From Parasponia andersonii (Eukaryota > Streptophyta > Magnoliopsida > Rosales > Cannabaceae), in NCBI GenBank assembly GCA_002914805.1, contig JXTB01000051.1, positions 967,499-1,031,498 on the forward strand: DNA of 64,000 nucleotides, read 5' to 3'. Positions 14,601 through 25,716 of the stretch are shown piece by piece. Below the pieces are notes generated by a model that made no database searches, was not told where the DNA came from, and was given only the letters and a program-made list of their open reading frames with translations. The translations under genes were made by a program, and so were the position numbers. Every line of letters begins with the position of its first letter. The first letter of the stretch is position 1.

Positions 14601-14872
14601 CAGAAGAAGATTTTCTGAAGGTCTTGCCCAGAACAATGACTCTAGGCGTTACATTTCTTCTTTTATCTATAGCAACCATGTTAAACGCTTTTATTGCCGT
14701 TATTTTTATTATGTTCACCGAGGAACCATGGATCAGAATACCCATTATTCTCCTTTCAGCCATTCCTGTCATTTTCTTTGCGTGGCAGATATTCCCCATC
14801 CTTAGTGAGATTGTTATTTCTACTTATTATAGAAGTTTCTTTAAGAGGAAAGATTTGCCGTACTATGAATAG
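2689..14872 (+). CDS. Ankyrin-repeat/PGG-domain membrane protein, 3' part (exons 2689-2872, 4687-4737, 13417-13847, 14261-14872)
   Basis: These are the last four exons of an ACD6/ITN1-like ankyrin-PGG protein; the start lies outside the window. Phases join without a break (1, 1, 0) to give 426 codons with the stop. Exon 1 reads as an ankyrin unit (SLFAYNYDAIDIAL...). The 51-nt exon is a proline-rich linker. The third carries further degenerate ankyrin units ending in the family signature ALKVQRELQWFK. The last carries TPREVFTTNHKEL, GEKWMKETA and the PGG motif (ITIPGGN), then four hydrophobic segments. Splice sites follow GT-AG (TTGTAAGT, CAGGTATG, AAGGTACA donors). Family members sit in the plasma membrane or ER and act in defence and stress signalling; that role is inferred from family. 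The closest remembered relatives are the Arabidopsis At5g04690-04730 cluster. The copia fragment upstream may lie in an intron or may have cut off the 5' part; the window cannot tell. Confidence 0.85.
2873..4686 (+). other. Intron of the ankyrin/PGG gene
   Basis: AT-rich intron bounded by a GTAAGT donor and a TTTGCTACAG acceptor. It contains a small run of imperfect direct repeats near 3,625-3,705 (ACCAACAAATCCTA-type units and a twice-used GATTGAGATTACTTG). No gene or confident transposon was recognised. Confidence 0.7.
7440..9475 (-). mobile_element. Unclassified LTR-element-like non-coding fragment
   Basis: On the minus strand the stretch resembles the long non-coding terminal and leader DNA of plant gypsy elements: a purine/pyrimidine-rich stretch at 9,390-9,440, a GC-richer segment at 9,180-9,370, then long AT-rich DNA with (AT)n runs at 8,066-8,080 and 8,104-8,121. 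There is no coding domain, so the family is uncertain. It is old and broken. Confidence 0.3.
9480..11904 (-). mobile_element. Internally reduced Ty3/gypsy element with two LTR copies
   Basis: Two diverged direct copies of one terminal sequence begin (minus strand) at 11,904 (TGATAAGG) and 11,029 (TGATGAGG) and can be aligned for roughly 290 bases. Just right of 11,029 lies a purine-rich tract followed by the plant-gypsy signature CTTGAGGACAAGC before the 3' LTR. The motif for AAGGGTTGTAATG further right is also typical of the 3' untranslated region of this group. The left part (9,480-10,740) is the remainder of a long LTR. No coding domain remains. It is a fossil, judged old from the clear divergence between the two terminal copies. 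Confidence 0.65.
12450..13150 (-). mobile_element. Decayed Ty1/copia fragment (protease to pre-integrase area)
   Basis: Minus-strand translation near 12,560-12,720 carries a stretch resembling the copia block just before the GAG-pre-integrase domain (pattern RRNRLISINVLDGIGC, then ...GVLNVL...KVVMEGAKSS). The rest is badly eroded. Ends cannot be placed exactly. Fossil, many breaks. Confidence 0.5.
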
Positions 14873-15168
14873 AAGTCCTTTTATTTTAATTAGCAAAACC
14901 TCAAAAGGAGTTCTAGTCACTATAAATAGAAGTAGTTATAATTTATGCATCAAATATTCGGCGTTGTAACCGCGAACTTGAACAATCATTTTCTTTTTAG
15001 ACGTTTGATGTATTTTGAAGACTTTGATTAGTACATGTATATGTTGATTTCATTTAACTCGTATATTTATTGTCTAGAATCTCTTTCCATATCCTTCTTT
15101 TAAACTATTATAGCTTTTACATATTTCGCTTAGTAATAGGATTAGTTAGCTCTTAATACTTTTTAATC
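14873..15168. other. 3' flank of the ankyrin/PGG gene
   Basis: AT-rich DNA between the ankyrin/PGG stop codon and the next copia LTR. It probably holds the 3' UTR; no clear poly(A) signal could be singled out with confidence. Confidence 0.4.
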
Positions 15169-17153
15169 TGTTAGATAATCAGTTTGGCAGTTGCTGAGCT
15201 GGCTTAGCTGCAATAGCTGTCAAGTATTAGATATTTATCTTTATCACAATTCCTCTGTATATATACTCTGTAGACGGCTTACTCAATGAGAAGAAGATTG
15301 TTTCACAATCAGAGACTTAGTGTAATATGGTATCAAAGCAGGTTAAGCTCAAATCCCTAAATTCTATTGTTGAATCTTCTTCATTTTATTGCTGAAAGCA
15401 CATTCTGCAATTGTTTCTTCCTCAATTGAGCTTTGTTCTTCCTCGATTGGGTGTTCTGTTCAACATGGCGGCTCTAGGTTCTACAACTTTGAATCAATTC
15501 ACAAACTAGTCTGTGCAATCTGCGGTTCAATCCTCCATTGATAACCCCTCAAATCCTTATTTTCTACACCATTCTGATAGTTGAGGCCCCCTTGTTTCAC
15601 AACCCTTGACTGGAGATAAATACACGTCTTAGAGTCGAGCTATGTTGATCACTCTTTCAGTCAAAAACAAGGTTGGGTTCATTAATGGTTCTATCTCCAA
15701 ACCCTCAGGTACAAATCTTGAACTTCCTCCTACCTGGAAATGCAATAATGATATGGTCATTTCATGGATATTAAACTTTGTCTCTAAAGAAATCTCTGCT
15801 AGTATTATTTATGTTGATTCTGCATTAGAGATTTGGGAAGACCTTAAGGATCGATTTCGGCAGACTAATGGACCTAGAATTTCTTAGTTGCGTAGAAAAT
15901 TGATGAATTTGTCACAAGCACAAAACTCTGTTAAAATCTATTTCACAAAGTTAAAGACCATATGGGAGGAGTTGAACAACTATAGATCGGTATGCTCTTG
16001 TGAAAAATATACATGTAGAGGTGTTCAAACTTTGAATAGCTATTATCAAATGGAGTATATTATGTCTTATCTCATGGGATTATATGATTCCTTTGCTCAA
16101 ATTCGAGGCCAATTACTGCTTATAGACCCTATGCTACCTATTTAAAAAGTGTTTTCTTTCATCTCTCAAGATGAACATCAAAAGAAAGTTGGGATTCCTA
16201 TTTAGCTAACATAATAGCTTTTGCAACCAAGGCTAATATTCTTAAGAGTTCAATTTCTAACTCTGGTCCTTATTCTAATAGCAGAAACAAGACACCAAAT
16301 TACTCTAGAAATTACAAAAGATAGAGGAAAGAAAGGCCATTTGTACTCACTATCAGTTTCATGGCCACGCCATTGATAGGTGTTACAAGTTACATGGTTA
16401 TCCTCATGGTTATCAACCTCAGTAGAAGGATAATTCTCATTCTTTCAATAACTCCAATTCAGCTTTTGCTCATCAAGCTTTGAGTTTCTCCAACACACTG
16501 CTGCAGCTCCCAATGATCAATCTGGTATTGGCAATTTCCTACAGAACCTGGATACAAGTCAGTATCAGCAATTGATGAGTCTGCTTTCTAGTCACCTTGC
16601 TGCATCAGTTAAGACCACATCTAATCTTAATACTCCAAGTACTTCATATGCTACCAGTATCTATTTCTCAATCTCATTGAATACTATGTTCTCTTCCATA
16701 AGATATTGGATTGTTGATTCGGGAGCTACTTGACACATATGTCTAAATACTAATACTTTTGTTCTATTGAAACCCCTTATAAACTCAAATGTTACCTTGC
16801 CTAATCATACTCGAATTCCAGTGAGTTTATATCCTATGTTAATTCTTAAAGATGTGCTATATATTCCAGAATTCAAGTTCAATCTACTCTTTGTCAATGC
16901 ACTTATCCTACATTCACAGCTCATAGGTGAGTTTCTTCCTGAATGTTTTGTCATTCAAAATCTTCACAGCAAGACCATGATTGCCAGGGGTAACAAGTGG
17001 GATGATCTTGTTTGTGGTAATTTTTGACTCATAACTTTGAAAGATTACTTTTATATTACTCAAAGAAATAAAATAAAACAACTATGCATAATATTCTAGG
17101 ATAAAGTTAGATTAGATAGAGATATATAACATAGATAATTAAGTTAGTTATAT

Positions 17154-17194
<41 letters not shown>

Positions 17195-18950
17195 AAAGTA
17201 AAGCTAGTAAATAAATAAACAGAAAGTAAATAACTGAAATAAAAGGATCAGCTAACTGGAATCAAGAGTACTGAAAAATATATAACTGAGATTAAAAGAC
17301 TGAAATGTAAATAATTGAAATAAAAAGGATGAAATATAAATAATTAAAATTAAAAGCACTGAAATATAAATAGGGCCAAATTACTGGATTGCTAAAATTA
17401 AATAAGTACTAAAAATAAAATGCTCGAAAATAAAATAGTAAGAAAGTAGGTATCTAGTTATGTATTGATACAAAACTTATCAAGAATATAGGAATTAGGC
17501 CTTTGAATGGCTCAACGCTTATAAAGTTCTTTGATTAAGATGATAATACATGTGTTTATATAAAAATATGGAATGGATAATAATTTGATATATGAAATAT
17601 AGTTGTTTATAAGCTGATTAAACCTTGATTATGCATATAAGTTAGCATAGTCATATAAAAATATGGAATATGAGCTTTAGTGATGATTTCATGTTCCTTA
17701 ATGTGCAATAAAGTAGAGATGAATAATCAGCCACTTATATTTGCAACTAGTATTTGACACATATGAAATGACAATGAGCTTATGCAAAACCTTATATAAT
17801 ATTTATATAAAACTTAGATAATAAGTATAAGGTAATACACGGATGAAATATATGAATTAGAAGCTAAGATATATAATGAAATCCCAAAAATCAACTACTT
17901 TTTATATAGAAAGAGTGGCTGATTACGGATGTAGAGATAATTAGAATAGTGTTTCTAGGCTAAAAAAATGATTTAGAGTAATATATAGAAGTGTAGGAGG
18001 AGTTTTAAGCTTATAAGGTGGGTAAAAATGAAAGAAAAATATGAGTTTTAGCCATTGCAGTAGTTGAGAACATGAGCAGGAGAGAGAGCTGAAAATAATA
18101 ACTAAAGGTGAAAAGGTAGCTATGTGGAAGTGTCAATTGATTTGTGAAGAAAGGCCCCTATTTATAGGCAGCCAAGACTTGGAAACTAAGTAATTAGTGG
18201 AGATAAGAATGACAAGTATCAAAAACTATCTTTTTTTGTCTCCTAGGATCTGATTTTATCCATGGTTTTAGTGAAGAACAATTATTAGGTTCTATAAATT
18301 GCCTAAAACTCTTTTAGAAACTTGTAAACTATATTAGAAAGCATTTAGGAATTGCCATATTAGCAGTTTCATAGAAAACCAGTAACTAGTAAATTAGAAA
18401 CCACCTGGTTGGGGTTAATTATTAGGAAACAACCTGGTATTTTAGCTAATTATTTCTGCAAGTTCATACTAATAGGTTCTCTTAGATTTTGTGCATATAA
18501 TCTGTGTTCTAGAACCTTTAAGGGGGTTTAGGGTAAAACTACCCTAGTTCAGTTAAGGTCCTTAAGATATAAAATACCAATGTTTTGTTTTATTTTTCCT
18601 ATATTTTTCTATGTTTCAACTCTAATTGTATTTAACCTTAATCTAATGATCACCATAGCTTAATTAATTGTATTCATGTTTAGAAATTTATCCCAAAACA
18701 GAGCTTTATATTCTTGTTACTACAAACATTGCCTCAAGTAATATTACTTATGCTTCCTTACAAAATACTCATGTGAATAGGGTTTTTGCTACTATTTGGC
18801 CCAATAGACTTGGTCATTTTTCATTCAAGGATTTAGATTTGTTACAAGAATAGTTTTATTTTGATGTATGTAATGCACGAAGAGCCAGTCCTTACTATAT
18901 TTATCCTTTGGCTAGGTAGAGAAAGTCTCTTTTGATTATCACAGTTTTCT
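15169..18950 (+). mobile_element. Ty1/copia retrotransposon, 5' part, interrupted by a solo LTR
   Basis: A short 5' LTR (about 15,169-15,326, beginning TGTTAGATAATC) is followed directly by a primer-binding site TGGTATCAAAGC at 15,328-15,339, complementary to initiator tRNA-Met as in most copia elements. A gag reading area follows at 15,640-16,145, a zinc-knuckle stretch near 16,330-16,420, the protease start (WIVDSGA) near 16,705-16,730, and after an inserted solo LTR the GAG-pre-integrase block (NRLGHFSFKDLDLL) near 18,800-18,850. RT and the 3' LTR are not seen. Broken in several places; fossil. Confidence 0.85.
17009..18700 (+). mobile_element. Solo LTR inserted in the copia element
   Basis: A 1,692-bp AT-rich block without coding signal splits the copia element. 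It begins TGTTTGTGG and ends CCAAAACA, an imperfect terminal inverted repeat of the TG...CA type. It is flanked by GATCT (17,004-17,008) and GAGCT (18,701-18,705), a 5-bp target duplication with one difference. A (TA)n microsatellite lies at about 17,155-17,189. The superfamily cannot be told from an LTR alone. It is younger than its host element. Confidence 0.7.
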
Positions 18951-18959
18951 AACGTAGGA

Positions 18960-19640
18960 TCATTGATACCTAAATTATTTTCCAATGACTTCGTAGGATC
19001 CATTTTGAGACTGAAAACTTGTTCCTTAAGATAGATCTTATTAGACTATGACTTTGTCATATAAACATGCTCAAAAGATACTCAATTTTACACCATATTT
19101 TAGCAACAGTCCTCTACATCAATTTGTTTTAAGTACAGTATCCAAAAATTTTGGATAATATAATGATCGAAGAGAATTCTTTATCACCACCTAAGGCTTT
19201 GGCACATTTCTGTTGAACCATGACAACCTTCGTCCTTTTCCTTAACTTGTTAAAATCATCTTTCCTATCAAATTTCTCGATTTTAATCTTGGATGAATCC
19301 ATCTTCAAGGCTTTCTTTACTTCTCAAACTTTGGATTAGCTTGATTGATCTACAAAGGAACAACTTGGCTCTAATACCACTTGTTATTGATAAAGATTAA
19401 AGATTTATGAGTGTTAGGGCACACGTTGTTATCCTGATTAATAAAACTGTTTTTTCACTAAATTAATTCTAAAACCACGTGTTTATAATCATCCATGATT
19501 GAGGCATTAGTACATCATAATCTATTGATTATTGAGTGAGAGTTTCAAAACAACATTGACGCTACGAAATCTCTCTCAACTTCAATATTTTATGACCAAT
19601 ATCTTTGTTAATGAGCTTCATCTGAAACAATTTTATTTAT
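18960..19640 (-). mobile_element. Second copia fragment: gag start, primer-binding site and LTR part, opposite orientation
   Basis: On the minus strand a gag-like start (MDSSKIKIEKFDRKDDF) lies at about 19,302 and reads leftward into further gag-like text near 19,010-19,080. A primer-binding site TGGTATTAGAGCC (complement at about 19,371-19,383) sits just upstream of it. The DNA right of it would be the end of a 5' LTR, whose outer end I cannot place. The fragment faces the preceding copia element. Fossil. Confidence 0.65.
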
Positions 19641-19689
19641 GGATGGAAAAAGGTTGATTATTTATAAGAAATGCTCTTTTTTTTAGATC

Positions 19690-19990
19690 AATTTAAAAAA
19701 TAATTATTTTTTACACATATTTAGTAAACGACCATTTTATAATTTTTTTTTTTTTGATAAATAGTCATTTTTTAATTGATCAATTTTTTATAAAGTAAAT
19801 CAATTTTGAAAAATAAATCAGTTTTTTAGAAAATAAATCAATTTTCAGAAAATAAATCAATATATTTTGACGAACTAAATATGAAAAATGGTCATTTTTT
19901 AAATAATTTTCAAAATTCATCCATTTTTTAATAATGTTTGAAAAATGACTATTTTGCAAACTACGATCCCAAATTCAGCCATTTGGCTAA
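19690..19990. repeat. Micro-repeat AT-rich element (MITE-like)
   Basis: Several short units of the type TTTTCAGAAAATAAATCAA follow one another at 19,790-19,865. They are flanked by inverted segments (AAACGACCATTTTATAA near 19,725 and AAAAATGGTCATTTTTTAA near 19,884). This looks like a small non-autonomous inverted-repeat element, ends unclear. Confidence 0.4.
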
Positions 19991-20053
19991 AAAACCCAAA
20001 AAGGTTTTCTTGAGTACAATTGTATTTTGAGATCTATTTTTGTAAATAAAGTT

Positions 20054-20270
20054 GTCAAAATGGGCAGACGTCCAGTCTGTCTAAATAAGTGAGCCCAGTT
20101 GGCTCGTATGGTTGAAAAAGGGGCCAACCTGGGCCTATGGCCTAGGTGGGCCTTAGGCCAATGCTGGCCAGCCTACAGTTGGCCTTTTTTTTTAATTTAA
20201 AGTTTTTAAAATAATTTAATAATTAAGAAAAACAAAATATATATATGTTATATATGTGATTATTTATGGA
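20054..20270 (-). mobile_element. hAT-like MITE, GC-rich end plus AT-rich core
   Basis: Starts GTCAAAATGG and is full of GGCC-type words (20,120-20,190), then runs into an AT-rich core. Its reverse complement aligns by eye with 55,640-55,835, including the AT core (AATTATTAAATTATTT), so both belong to one family. The GGCC-rich ends are typical of plant hAT derivatives; no transposase is present. Confidence 0.55.
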
Positions 20271-20639
20271 TCATATTTGAATAGAACTTTTTTAGGTACT
20301 TTGATCAAGTTGAAAATAACTTACAATAACAAGTCATTTTTATTTACAACTATTCCATTTCAATTTTTTAGAGAATCAAAACCATTCCATACCAATTTTT
20401 TAGAGAATCCTTTTTCTAATAAGACTTTTTAAAGAAAAAAATTGGGAATGCTCTTTTCAAGAAATAAGTTTTTATCAAAATTATTAGTATTGACTAGTTT
20501 GATATATATGGTTATTTTTTTCTAGAAAAATATTTTGATTTTTTTTTTCTTTTTGAGAATATAACACAGTTAGCTTTTAGGTTTTTTTTAATATACATTT
20601 TTTTAGAACCACATGGTTAGTTCCCTTTAAAAATGTTGA

Positions 20640-22305
20640 AAAATTAAGGTTCTTGAAAAATTAAGGTTCCAATCTTACTCATTCTTATTTTGAAGATAAC
20701 AAACATTTGATTTAATTCTAATGATTTAACTTGAGTGTGTAGTGAAATGGTTATAAAGTTCTAACTCAAGTTGGTCAAGAAAACAAGCTTGAATATGAAT
20801 ACATATTGGACTTAGTATAATCAAATTTGAAGATGGATAATCAAGATATAAGACCATGCTTAGATAGGGTATATTCATATTTAGTTTGTATTTGATTTAG
20901 TTTATTGCACATAAATTCTGTTTGTATTAGCACATACTTTTAAAAGAGTTTTCAAACTATCTTAAGATTAAAATGGTTATTTTAATATAAAAGTTTAAAA
21001 ATAGAAAATAATAATTTTTAATGAGTAAAATATTCTTTAAAACATGATTTCTTATGTTTAAATAAGTTATAAATATATTTGAAATCATAATTATTTGACA
21101 TAGGATAAAAGAGAATTTTCTATTTGCAAACTAGAATATGTTTTGGTACGAACACTTTCTAAATTATTGTTAAATACTTTTGTGAAACCAAAACAAGTTT
21201 GCAATAACCAAAATACTCTTTTTCAAATTGATTTCCAATGTTTTTAAAGTATTTAAAACAAGTCTAGAATTCAGTTTTTGAAAAATGTCAAAAGTTGTCA
21301 AAATCTGAAAAATGGCCTAATGCTGAAACTGCCAAAATAAATAGGGATTTCAGTCTACCAAAAATAGTAGTAAAAAAAATTTTACCGTTGAAAAAGCACT
21401 ACCAATGGCTAGTATTTTCGGTCTACCGAAAATGGCAGAAAGTGTATCAAATGGTTATAAACGACTATTTTTCATACAAGCTTATAAATAGAAACTATTT
21501 TACAACTTAAAAAATACTTTCATGAAACTAAATTATTATCCAACTACTTTCAGAGTTGTTAAAACTTATTTCTATATTGAATTAACTTTCAAATCATATT
21601 GAGTTAATCTTAGAGCATTCATTGTGCATTGTTCTTAATTCTCCTAAGTCAAAATTATATTTATTACTTTTGTGAGGAGAGTTTGTGAGTGTGTTCACTC
21701 TTATATTAAAAAATAATTGAATGTGAGGTGAGATTGCCACTGGAGTCTAAACAACTCGTGTATAGGTGAGGTTACCATCGGAGCCTAAACAATCTGAGTG
21801 TAGGTGAAATTGCCACTGAAGTCTAAATAACCCGTGAGTTGGTGAGATTAGCAATGTAATCAAAACAATCCGAAATTAGGCATGATAGGGCCAGAGTTAA
21901 AACTATTGTAAAGGCATGGGTAAGCCTAAGAAGAATTCACCATTTGTATAAGGGTCGATCAAGCCCACAATCTTGACCCGAATAGTAGAAGCTCAAAGTA
22001 AGTTGCCAAGAGTCGGGGATGTAGGCAAACTATCTTGTTTGTCAAATCTCATAAAAACCGAGTTTGCATTTTTGTTATCTCTACGCTCTTTACTTTAATG
22101 CAAACTATTTGATTGTGCGTTTAATATTATGCTTAATTGACTTACTATTATTGGTATATATTTGGTATTATTGTTCATTTTACCTCATAGTTTTAAAATA
22201 GTAGTCTACGGTTTTACATAATTGAAAAGTTTCTTAAAAAATTTTAAAACTCAATTCATCCCCCTCTCCCCTTCTCTTGGATATTTAATCTTGAGCTAAC
22301 AGAAA
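20640..22305 (+). mobile_element. SIRE/Maximus-type copia LTR (solo or fragment)
   Basis: The text near 20,690-20,745 (GAAGATAACAAACATTTGA, then GAGTGTG) resembles the start of long Maximus/SIRE LTRs. The text near 22,250-22,290 (CAATTCATCCCCCTCTCC) resembles their 3' end. At 21,724-21,880 there are four diverged 38-40-bp tandem units (GGTGAGATTGCCACTGGAG type), as often seen in these LTRs. A partner LTR or a primer-binding site was not found. Fossil. Confidence 0.5.
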
Positions 22306-25300
22306 AAAATATTTCATAATTAGAATATATATCAAAAAATTCATTTTTTCATAGCATATCAAAAAACGGTTATTATATCAAACGTTTGGTTTTTCCAAAT
22401 ATTTTACAAACAATTTTTATATATATTTCCAAAAAATGATATACATTTGATATATATATTTTTTCTAAAAAATGATATATACATATATATATATATATGG
22501 ATAACTAATTGTTGAATTTAATACATTTGGATTTTTATGTGTTACCAAAAAAAAAGTTTAGCTTTCTATGATTACTAGTATTGAATTTAATATATTCAAA
22601 TATGTACGACTAAGAATATAAAAAAATATCAAGTTTCGCATGTGACTCCTTATCAAATTAAACTCTTTAATACTTGCGTGACTCTTTGAGAAAAATGATA
22701 GTAATAATACCAATAACAAGAAAGTTCAATAGCCCATTAGACACTTTAAGAGCAAGATTAAATGTTCTAGGTATGATTAAGTTGGGCGAAAAAGATTTTT
22801 GTGAATTTTTTTTAAAATGACATTTTTAAAAGTATCAAGGCATCGATCTTAACTTACGGTTAGGAGATTTTTGACTATGAGAACACCATTATTCAAGAGT
22901 TTTTTATAGTTAAAAAAGTTTTGATTATAGGTCAATATTTCTTTAATACTCCTAAAAAAGTTAATTGTCTACACATTACAGTATAGATTAAAGTGTTGAT
23001 CCCATAGAGCAGTAAATCAATAATAAAAAAAAATAATGAAAAATAGAAAGAAAAATTGAAAATAAGCACGGGAACATACATACTTGTATGTTATTCTTTA
23101 ATACTCTCAAAATTGGTGTGTATAGTCTGCTGCAAGGCACGGGAACATACATACTTGTAAAGGCAACACAGGCCGCACTTGTTGCTGGGCTTCCACTCAC
23201 CTGCCAGCCGTGTGCACTCAACGTACTCATCAAATGGCCTGGATGCTTGATCAAACAGCTACAATCACGCTTGGCTCTTTACTTCTCACTCACGCGATTG
23301 GATGACTTATTTTTTCGATTTTTTACTTTTTCTTTAACCTAAATCAGATTCAAATTTAAACATAAATTAAAATAAACTAAATTAGAAATAAACCTAAATA
23401 AAGTGTAAATTTAAACTAAATAAAATTCAAATTAAACTTATATCAAAACCTAAATAATCTTAATTCAAATTAAATAAAATAAAATTCTAAAAATCAAATT
23501 ATTTAAAAATTTAAATACTTAGAATGTAAAAATAAAATAACTTAAATCACTTTAAAAACTATACTAAAAAAACACACAAAATTTATAAGTAAAAGAACAC
23601 AAATAACTCTATTTTCATAGAGTTATTATTAATATTAAGAGAATGCATAAAAAAATTATTTTAGTTGACGTAAGTTTTACTCATCTTTTTCTCCTAAGAG
23701 CAACGAAGAGTGAACAGAACTATATATACACTATTTTGATAATTCTGAATATAAAAAATAAAAAATAAAAGCTCATTATGAAGAGTACAATATGTTATTA
23801 CTCAATGAAAATAGCCAAAAAGAGTAATGTTTAGATCGAAACTTATTTAAATTTCTATTTTTTCAACCGCTAGGTGCAAGTCCATCGTTGTAATTTATTA
23901 ATTCATATCTATAATTCTAATCAATTAATGTAAACTAAAACATTCGTCTACGGAATAACATACAAAGCAAACTTATTAATTTCATTGAAAAATGACATCT
24001 ATAGATACTTCTATTAATCATAAGTTTTTGTTTTTTTTATTAATATCATTCTACTTCAACCTTTTTTTAAAATTAACCATCTTTAATATTAAAAATATGC
24101 ATGTTTATGTACAATATATTAAATTGATAACTAGGCTACCAACTAACGCAAATAATATTTTAGAAAAAAAAAACTAAACTTAAAAATATATACTAACAAT
24201 TTTTTAACTCTTCAATCACGTCTTCATTATTGTTGTAAATATTACACTCTGGTGTGTTATGAATTTAAATATTCTATTATAGATTATATTACACGATGTA
24301 ATGTGAAAAAGAAAATATTATTACTTTTTTTTTCAAAAAAATAATAATAAATTTATAGTTGCATGCATTTGTCGTTTAGAATAAGCTCTCATAAATTTTA
24401 TAGGACCAAATTATTGTTAACTATTTAGGGGAAAGTATGGTACCAAAATATAGAAATACTTTTAAATTTTTTTCTCTATTATATTGGGGAGAAAATTTGT
24501 TAATTGCCTGGCATGTATATTTTTATTATTATTATTATTATTATTACTTTGAAAATTGGCCTCCATATTAATTAAATGCTTGGAACATTAGTTAGAAACA
24601 CATGGCCTCATAGAGAAAAAAAATATTTGAATATCTCACGATCAAATTATTAAGGGTCGCGTGACCAATTAATATTTAATTTATTCAATAACCCTACACG
24701 ACAATCAAAAGTTGATTTAGAAGATTAGTCCGTATTTGTTTTTTTGAGAATATATACAGGGTTAGAGAGAAATCAAACATATTGTTTTATTTATTTATTA
24801 TTTTTTTTTATTGTTGTTATTATTGTTTATTATTATTATTATTTTGAAAGAAGTGTTATCCTAAGTTAAAATATGTCCACGTGTAAAATAAAAAAAATAT
24901 TAAAGATATTAAGGTAATTAAATATGTAAAATTTGTAAGTCAAAAAAAATATAACATGTCAAATCACAAAAAAATAGAGAGGAGAGAATTAGAATTTATC
25001 AACTAGATAAGTTATACATCAAAGAAAATTAATTACAAAAAATAAGGTAGTTACACATGAAATCACCAAAAAAAACAGATAATTTTGTCGACATAGTTAG
25101 TATACATTTAAAAATTAGTTAAATTAGTTAATCCATGGGGGGAAAAGAGAATACGTGTAGGGAAAAAAATTTTAAATGGAAAAGAAAAATAAGCTTGTAT
25201 ACAGTAAGTAATGAGAATAAAACTATAAGAATGAAATGGGAATGAGAATAAACATACAAGAATTGAACGAGAATGAAAACAAAAAAAAAAAAAATCAATG

Positions 25301-25716
25301 GAAAAGGAACTGAAAAAAAAATATCACTAACAAGTTACAAGTTTTTTTGTCATAAATGTCATTCAATATTTATATAGGCATTGATTGTAATTTATTTTTT
25401 GTAAAATAGCAATATTATAACCATAGTATGAAAATCCGATAGCTTAGATTAGAATACTCATTTATGGAGCAAAACCAAAAATTTCTACTGAAATATGACC
25501 CTTTATATATATAATAATCATATATATATTATATATTTTTTAATTTAGAAAAAAATTGGGTTAGATCAGACCGGGCTATCATGAACGGACTGGCCTGTGG
25601 GCCACAGGAAAGGGCTGCAGGCCAGCCCGTTTGGTCTGGCCTATTTTGAGATATTTATTCGTAAGACATGAAAACAATATCAAATCTTAAAATAGACAGT
25701 GAGTGAATTAGCACCT
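22306..25716. other. AT-rich intergenic stretch
   Basis: No gene seen. It contains (AT)n and (TTA)n runs (near 22,475-22,498 and 24,516-24,546). A GC-richer island with a 23-bp exact direct repeat lies at 23,066-23,260 (see findings). A GGCC-rich patch at 25,555-25,645 resembles the hAT-like family at 20.05 and 55.4 kb. The last bases before 25,716 are the 3' flank of the PPR gene. Confidence 0.5.
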
